In this document: positions 59,622-64,000 of the stretch, piece after piece
How positions within the stretch are numbered: position 1 is the first letter of the stretch
How the letters are laid out: every line of letters begins with the position of its first letter
Assembly (NCBI GenBank): GCA_963774195.1
Contig: CAVZDY010000002.1
Span: 496,001 to 560,000 of the forward strand
Origin: Roseiarcus sp963774195
Lineage (GTDB): Bacteria; Pseudomonadota; Alphaproteobacteria; Rhizobiales; Beijerinckiaceae
Length of the DNA stretch: 64,000 nt
Direction of reading: 5' to 3'
Translations under genes and position numbers: made by a program
Notes under the pieces: generated by a model
What the model was told of the DNA's origin: nothing
Seen by the model: only the letters and a program-made list of their open reading frames with translations
The model's database searches: none

Positions 59622-60377
59622 TCAGTGCAGGAACTGCCCGCCGTTCACATGGATGTTCTGGCCGGTGATGTAGCCGCTCATCGACGGCGAGGCGAGGAAC
59701 AGGAAGGCGCCGACGCATTCCTCCGCCGTGCCGATGCGGCCGAGCGGAACCGACTTGCGCATCGCCTCCATCCGCTCCGCCGGCGTCGCGGCGTGGAACG
59801 GCGTCGCGATGACCCCCGGCGAGACCGTGTTGACGCGGATGCTCTTGGCGGCGAGGTCGCGTGCGAGATGCTTGGTCAGATTGTGGATGAAGGCCTTCGA
59901 CGAGGCGTAGACCGCCGCGCCCGGTCCGCCGCCGTCGGCGCCGGCGATCGATCCGACGTTGATGATCGCGCCGCCCTGGCGCTCGAGATAGGGGACCGCG
60001 GCTTGCGTCGCGGCGATCACCGAGCGCACGTTGAGGTCGAACACCGCGTCAATCAAGGCGTCGTCGACCTCGCTGAAGGGGGTCCGCTTGATCAGCGAGC
60101 CGGCGTTGTTAATGAGGACGTCGAGCCCGCCGAGCTTTTCGGCCGCCGCTTCGACGACGCGCTTGGCGGCCCCGCGCTGGGTCAAATCGCCTGAGACGAG
60201 AAACGCCTTGCCGCCGGCCGCGGCGATCGAATCGGCAAGCGCCTTCGCCGGCGCCTCGCTGCGATTATAATGAAGCGCCAACGACGCGCCCCGGGCGGCG
60301 AAGGCGCGTGCGACCGCCTCGCCGATTCCGGTGCTGGCCCCCGTAATCAAAACGCGGCTTGCCCGTAGATCGTCCAT
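59622..60377 (-). CDS. SDR family oxidoreductase
   Basis: The 251-residue short-chain dehydrogenase has TGASTGIGEAVARAF near residue 12, NNAGSLIKR near 88, catalytic Ser in INVGSIAGAD near 138, YASSK near 153 and the C-terminal SGYITGQNIHVNGGQ. An Asn or charged residue after the second Rossmann strand (HYNRSEA) suggests NADP. AAGGA lies 12 bases before ATG 60377. It is divergent from a FadR-type regulator and a sugar importer, so it probably acts on the imported sugar or its acid. Confidence 0.9.
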   Translation of the reverse strand: MDDLRASRVLITGASTGIGEAVARAFAARGASLALHYNRSEAPAKALADSIAAAGGKAFLVSGDLTQRGAAKRVVEAAAEKLGGLDVLINNAGSLIKRTPFSEVDDALIDAVFDLNVRSVIAATQAAVPYLERQGGAIINVGSIAGADGGGPGAAVYASSKAFIHNLTKHLARDLAAKSIRVNTVSPGVIATPFHAATPAERMEAMRKSVPLGRIGTAEECVGAFLFLASPSMSGYITGQNIHVNGGQFLH

Positions 60378-60405
60378 GTGCTGTGAGTCCTTTTTGCTCA
60401 ATCCG

Positions 60406-60424
60406 TCATAATGGTATTGTATGA
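60406..60424. promoter_or_regulatory. Candidate GntR operator between SDR and GntR genes
   Basis: TCATA (60406-60410) and TATGA (60420-60424) form an inverted repeat spaced by nine bases, within the 98-base divergent region. A related ATGGTAT string recurs at 61256-61262 in the importer promoter. The assignment is tentative. Confidence 0.3.
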
Positions 60425-60475
60425 TCAATAGGCTTGCAAGCGGAGCGCGGACGTCGTGGTAAAGCTGGCCCGTCG

Positions 60476-61204
60476 ATGACGATTTTTGAAAGTCTCGGCA
60501 GCAACAGTCTCAAAATTCACCTCAGGGTCGGCGACCAGCTTGGCCTCGCGGTGGTGCGCGGCGACTTTCCCGCGGGCGGCGTGCTGCCGCCTGAGGTCAA
60601 GCTGTGCGAGATGCTGGGCGTCAGCCGCACCGCGATGCGCGAAGCGATCAGGGGGCTGATCGCCAAGGGGCTCATCGATTCGCGCCCGAAGGTTGGCACG
60701 CGCGTGCGCGATCCCGAATACTGGAACCACCTCGATCCCGACGTCCTGCGTTGGCGGCTCGAGGTTTCCGACACCGAAGCCTACCTGCGCAAGATGTTCC
60801 AGCTTCGGCATGCGGCGGAGCCGGCGGCCGCCGCGATCGCCGCGGAAAACGCCGATCTGCGCGATCGTGAGCGCATCCAGGCGGCCTTCCAGGCGATGGT
60901 CGACGCGGGCAACGACAATGCGCTTTGGGTCGAGGCGGACCTCGCCTTTCACAAGGCGATCTATCTTGCGACGCACAACGAATTTTTCTGGCCGATCGGC
61001 CAATTGTTCAGCCTTGCGCTCAGAGAGATGTTCCGCATTGCGGCGCAGGGCTCGCATCGACCGCGCGCCATCGTCGAGCACGGCGATCTTCTGCGGGCGA
61101 TTCTCGAGCGCAAGCCGGAGATGGCGCGCACCGCGGCGCTCACGCTGCTCGGCAACGCCGTGAGCGACATCCGCCGCATTCGAGCCGAGGAGTTCGACCG
61201 CTAA
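60476..61204 (+). CDS. GntR-family transcriptional regulator (FadR type)
   Basis: The 242-residue protein has a winged helix (LKIHLRVGDQLGLAVVRGDF, PPEVKLCEMLGVSRTAMREA, residues 9-60) and an FCD effector domain with ADLAFHKAIYLATHNEFFW near 155 and EHGDLLRAI near 200, the metal-ligand His region. ATG 60476 is preferred over an upstream TTG at 60434. It is divergent from the SDR and upstream of the importer at 61407, and likely controls both. Confidence 0.92.
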   Translation: MTIFESLGSNSLKIHLRVGDQLGLAVVRGDFPAGGVLPPEVKLCEMLGVSRTAMREAIRGLIAKGLIDSRPKVGTRVRDPEYWNHLDPDVLRWRLEVSDTEAYLRKMFQLRHAAEPAAAAIAAENADLRDRERIQAAFQAMVDAGNDNALWVEADLAFHKAIYLATHNEFFWPIGQLFSLALREMFRIAAQGSHRPRAIVEHGDLLRAILERKPEMARTAALTLLGNAVSDIRRIRAEEFDR

Positions 61205-61237
61205 AACGCGCGGCAAAGCAGCAGCGCTCTGCCCGCG

Positions 61238-61265
61238 TTGACTCGATATCGGCCTATGGTATGAC
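61238..61265 (+). promoter_or_regulatory. Candidate promoter of the sixth ABC importer
   Basis: TTGACT (61238-61243) and TATGAC (61260-61265) are separated by 16 bases, a good match for a sigma-70-type promoter. The ATGGTAT string overlapping the -10 resembles part of the region between the SDR and GntR genes, so GntR could block this promoter. The predicted leader is about 135 bases. Confidence 0.4.
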
Positions 61266-61406
61266 TTATTGACGCTGCGGGCTCGTCGGCCGGGGGCGGG
61301 CGAGACCGACAGCCCGACAAGGGCGGCTCGCGCGACGCGTCAAGCGCGTAAAAGACGAAGATCGAAAAGGCGCCCACGAATGGCGCCGCAATTGGGAGAA
61401 ACGCGG

Positions 61407-62411
61407 ATGATCAAGGGGCTATTGGCGTCATTGGCCGCAGGAATCGCCCTCGTGGCGGCGGCGACGCAACCGACGCTCGCCGCCAGCAAAGGCCTCGTCG
61501 CCTTTTCGCAGGCGGAAATGAGCAACGAATGGCGCGTGATGGACACCAAGGAAATGGAGCGGGCGTGGAAGGCCGCCGGCTACGATTTCGCTTGGACCAA
61601 CGCGAATTCCGATCCCTCCAAGCAACTCGCCGACGTGGAGGACCTGCTGTCCCGCAAGCCGGTTGTGCTGGTCGTGGCGCCGATCGAATATGAGGCGCTG
61701 GCGCCGGTCCCGGGCCTCGCCGCGAAGGCGGGCGTGCCGCTCCTCGTGGTCGACCGCAATCTCCCTGGGAAGGCCGGCGAGAACGGCTGGATTTCGGTCA
61801 TCACCACCGATTTCAAGGATTCGGGCATCCGCACCGCCAACGACGTCGTCGCCAAGCTCACCAAGAAGTATGGCTCCGCCAAGGGCACGCTGCTACATGT
61901 GACCGGCAACACCGGCGCTTCGCCCGTGATCGACGAAGAAAAGGGGCTCGAGGAAGTCTTCGGCAAGAGTCCCGGCATCAAGGTGGCCGCATCTTGCGAC
62001 AGCAAGAACTCTAGGGAAGGCGGCCGCAAGTGCATGGAGGACCTGCTGCAGTCGTTCGCGGCCGGCAGCATCGACGGCGTTGTGTTCGATAACGACGACG
62101 CCGCGATCGGCGGCCTCGGCGCGATCAACGCCGCCGGACGCAACGAGCTGAAGGGCTGGCTTTGGGGCAAGGACGGCACCGTTGACGGGCTGCAGTCCAT
62201 CCTCAACGGCGATCTCGCTTTGAGCGTCCAGACGCCGCCGTTCTTCGGCAAGTCCTCGGTGCAGGCCTTCGAGGACTACAAGGCGGGCAAGAAAGTCGAG
62301 CCGCTGGTCTTCGTGCCGAAAGAGACCTTCGACGCCAACACGCCCGAGCATCGGGCGCGCGCTGAGCAGCGCATCAAAGAGCTGAAAGCCCTCGGCGTCG
62401 GCTGCTGCTAA
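61407..62411 (+). CDS. Sugar ABC transporter substrate-binding protein
   Basis: The 334-residue periplasmic protein has a signal peptide (GLLASLAAGIALVAAATQPT) and a Peripla_BP_4 fold: LVAFSQAEMSNEWRVMDTKE near residue 30, VLVVAPIEYEALAPVPGLA near 88, PLLVVDRNLPGKAGE near 113 and IDGVVFDNDDAAIGGLGAIN near 222. Two Cys end the protein (GVGCC), an unusual C-terminus that also occurs in some relatives. GGGAG precedes the ATG. It opens the importer operon with the ATPase at 62452. Confidence 0.92.
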   Translation: MIKGLLASLAAGIALVAAATQPTLAASKGLVAFSQAEMSNEWRVMDTKEMERAWKAAGYDFAWTNANSDPSKQLADVEDLLSRKPVVLVVAPIEYEALAPVPGLAAKAGVPLLVVDRNLPGKAGENGWISVITTDFKDSGIRTANDVVAKLTKKYGSAKGTLLHVTGNTGASPVIDEEKGLEEVFGKSPGIKVAASCDSKNSREGGRKCMEDLLQSFAAGSIDGVVFDNDDAAIGGLGAINAAGRNELKGWLWGKDGTVDGLQSILNGDLALSVQTPPFFGKSSVQAFEDYKAGKKVEPLVFVPKETFDANTPEHRARAEQRIKELKALGVGCC

Positions 62412-62451
62412 GCTTAGGTCTTCAGGCGGAACAGCGGGGAGGATCATTCAG

Positions 62452-63969
62452 GTGGATGCGTTCTCCCCGCTTCTTCAAATGCAGGGGGTGGCGAAGAGCT
62501 ACCCCGGCGTCCATGCGCTGCAAGACGTCGACTTCGACCTCAAGCCCGGCGAAATCCACGCGCTCGTCGGCGAAAACGGCGCCGGGAAGTCAACTCTCAT
62601 TCGCATGCTCACCGGCGCGGAGAAGCCGGACCGCGGCGCGATCGCCATCGACGGCCGCGCCTACGCTGGCCTCACGCCGGCGCTCGGCCATGCGCTCGGC
62701 GTCGGCGTGATCTACCAGGAATCCGATCTCGTCCTGCCGCTCAGCGTCACGGCGAACGTCTTCCTTGGCCACGAACGGAGCCGGGCCGGTTCTCTCCTGC
62801 AAAAGCGCGAGATGCGCGCCGCAGTCGCGGATCTCATCGCCAGCCTCAATCTCCGGTTTTCGCCGGATACGATCGTTCGGGACCTCGGCCCCGCCCAGCG
62901 CCAACTCGTGCAGATCGCCAAGGCGCTGTCGCGCAAGATCAAGATTCTCGTCTTGGACGAACCGACTGCGGCGCTGACCGAGAACGAGATCGGGCGCCTG
63001 TTCGATCTGCTGCGCAAATTGAAGGCGCAGGGGATCGGCATGATTTACGTGTCCCACCGGCTCAACGAGATCATGGCCATGGCCGATCGCGTCACGGTCA
63101 TGCGCGACGGCCAACGGATCACGACGCTGCCGATCTCGGAGGTCGACGAGGAGAAGCTGATCGGCCTGATGGTCGGCCGCAAGGTCGAAGCCGCGACTCG
63201 GAAAAGCGCGCGACGCGACAAGGTCGTCCTCTCCGTGCGCGACCTTTCCGTCGGAGGCCAGTTTTCCGGCGTCAGCTTCGATCTGCGCGAAGGCGAGATC
63301 ATCGGCCTCGGCGGCCTCGTCGGCGCCGGACGAAGCGAACTGCTGGAATGCCTGTATGGACTGACGCCGCCCGATTCCGGAACGGTCGCGCTCGACGGCG
63401 CGCCTGTCCGCTTCACCTCGCCGCGTCAGGCGATACGCGCCGGCTTCGGTCTCGTTCCGGAAGAGCGGCGGGAAAGCGGCGTCGTTCTCGGCCTGTCGGT
63501 CGCGGCGAATTTTTCCTTTCCGATTCTCGGCCGCATCTCACGTGCGCTGTTCGTCAACATGACGCGCCTGCGCTCGGTCGCAGGTGATCTCGTCGCGCGG
63601 CTGAGGATCAAGACGCCCTCGCTGGGACAGCCGGTGCGGACGTTGTCGGGCGGCAATCAGCAGAAGGTGGTCATTGGCAAGTGGCTTGCGGCCCAGTCGA
63701 GGATTCTCCTCCTCGACGAGCCGACGCGCGGCATCGACGTCAATGCGAAGTTCGAGCTCTACAAGCTCATCGACAGTCTCGCGCATCAAGGTGTCTCGAT
63801 CGTCATGGCCTCCTCGGAACTGCCGGAGCTGCTGACGCTGAGCGATCGCATCCTGGTGTTGGCGGAAGGCCGCGTCGCCGCGGAGCTCGACGCGCGAAAG
63901 ACCAATCAGGTCGAGATCATGCGCTACGCCGTGGCGGCGGACGAAGTCACCAAGGGAGCGGCCGCGTGA
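62452..63969 (+). CDS. Sugar ABC transporter ATP-binding protein (RbsA type)
   Basis: The 505-residue protein has two nucleotide-binding domains: Walker A GENGAGKST near residue 43, signature-like LGPAQRQLVQIAKALS and LVLDEPTAAL in the first; GLGGLVGAGRSELLECLYGL near 284, LSGGNQQKVVIGKWLA near 396 and LLLDEPTRGID in the second. GTG 62452 has GGGAGG 10 bases upstream. Its stop overlaps the next start, which is a permease judging by position. Unlike the gene at 15075, this one is intact. Confidence 0.93.
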   Translation: MDAFSPLLQMQGVAKSYPGVHALQDVDFDLKPGEIHALVGENGAGKSTLIRMLTGAEKPDRGAIAIDGRAYAGLTPALGHALGVGVIYQESDLVLPLSVTANVFLGHERSRAGSLLQKREMRAAVADLIASLNLRFSPDTIVRDLGPAQRQLVQIAKALSRKIKILVLDEPTAALTENEIGRLFDLLRKLKAQGIGMIYVSHRLNEIMAMADRVTVMRDGQRITTLPISEVDEEKLIGLMVGRKVEAATRKSARRDKVVLSVRDLSVGGQFSGVSFDLREGEIIGLGGLVGAGRSELLECLYGLTPPDSGTVALDGAPVRFTSPRQAIRAGFGLVPEERRESGVVLGLSVAANFSFPILGRISRALFVNMTRLRSVAGDLVARLRIKTPSLGQPVRTLSGGNQQKVVIGKWLAAQSRILLLDEPTRGIDVNAKFELYKLIDSLAHQGVSIVMASSELPELLTLSDRILVLAEGRVAAELDARKTNQVEIMRYAVAADEVTKGAAA

Positions 63970-64000
63970 GCGTCGCATCGGTCGAAACGGGCGCAACCGC
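63966..64000 (+). CDS. Start of next importer gene, probably permease (truncated)
   Basis: GTG at 63966 overlaps the ATPase stop (GTGA) and opens a frame (SVASVETGAT) to the window end. Only 11 codons are visible, so identity rests on the usual order of ATPase then permease. Confidence 0.45.
   Translation, partial: MSVASVETGAT

Noticed and set aside
1..64000. tRNA, rRNA, CRISPR arrays, insertion sequences and phage integration sites
   Set aside because: I looked for tRNA-like cloverleaf sequences, regularly spaced repeats, transposase motifs and integrases and saw none. The repeats present are dispersed intergenic palindromes.

Overview
The window is GC-rich DNA from an alphaproteobacterium, most likely a Rhizobiales (Hyphomicrobiales) member. 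This rests on a DUF2865 protein, rhizobial-style intergenic palindromes, many solute importers and the gene content. I cannot name the genus. All calls come from reading the sequence; no database search was run.

Layout. 1-3.97 kb: a minus-strand vitamin B12 operon behind a cobalamin riboswitch (DUF1636 protein, CobW, CobN; CobN runs off the left edge). 4-7 kb: DUF2865 protein, two small unknown proteins and a frameshifted membrane protein. 7-9.8 kb: a cobalt-type nitrile hydratase operon (G3E GTPase, beta, alpha, activator). 10.2-13.5 kb: an MFS exporter and a monofunctional catalase. 14-20.6 kb: a sugar-type ABC importer (binding protein and ATPase both frameshifted), an M20 hydrolase, a glutamine-amidotransferase-like protein and a LacI regulator. 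20.7-25.2 kb: a second importer with fused permease and ATPase, an SDR and an aldose epimerase. 25.3-30.3 kb: shikimate/quinate catabolism (GntR, QuiC-type dehydroshikimate dehydratase, shikimate dehydrogenase-like protein, MHS transporter). 30.3-38.4 kb: an amide or urea-type importer, amidase, and AmiC/AmiR antitermination regulators, preceded by a candidate ANTAR leader RNA. 38.6-50.4 kb: VOC protein, MmgE/PrpD, CitE-like lyase, two coupled regulators, a TIM-barrel isomerase, a full sugar-type ABC importer and an amidohydrolase. 50.5-59.6 kb: deaminase-like protein and LysR, divergent from an operon of NitT/TauT-type importer, FAD oxidoreductase, CoA transferase, enoyl-CoA hydratase, ferredoxin and DapA-like enzyme. 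59.6-64 kb: SDR, FadR-type GntR and a sixth importer running off the right edge.

The region reads as an accessory catabolic island: six ABC importers, each paired with its own regulator or enzymes, alternating with MFS carriers. Nitrile hydratase plus the amidase could convert nitriles to acids and ammonia, and the cobalt enzyme sits next to cobalt/B12 genes. The best regulatory leads are a two-hexaloop leader ahead of the AmiR operon, tandem LacI-type operators at 14.0 kb, and a regulator whose sensor resembles the substrate-binding protein encoded beside it.

Caution: four genes carry a +1 frameshift (near 6724, 14389, 15941 and 54763). Each lies at or beside a GANTC motif, so sequencing error at methylated sites is a real possibility. 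One of them creates a false permease-oxidoreductase fusion.
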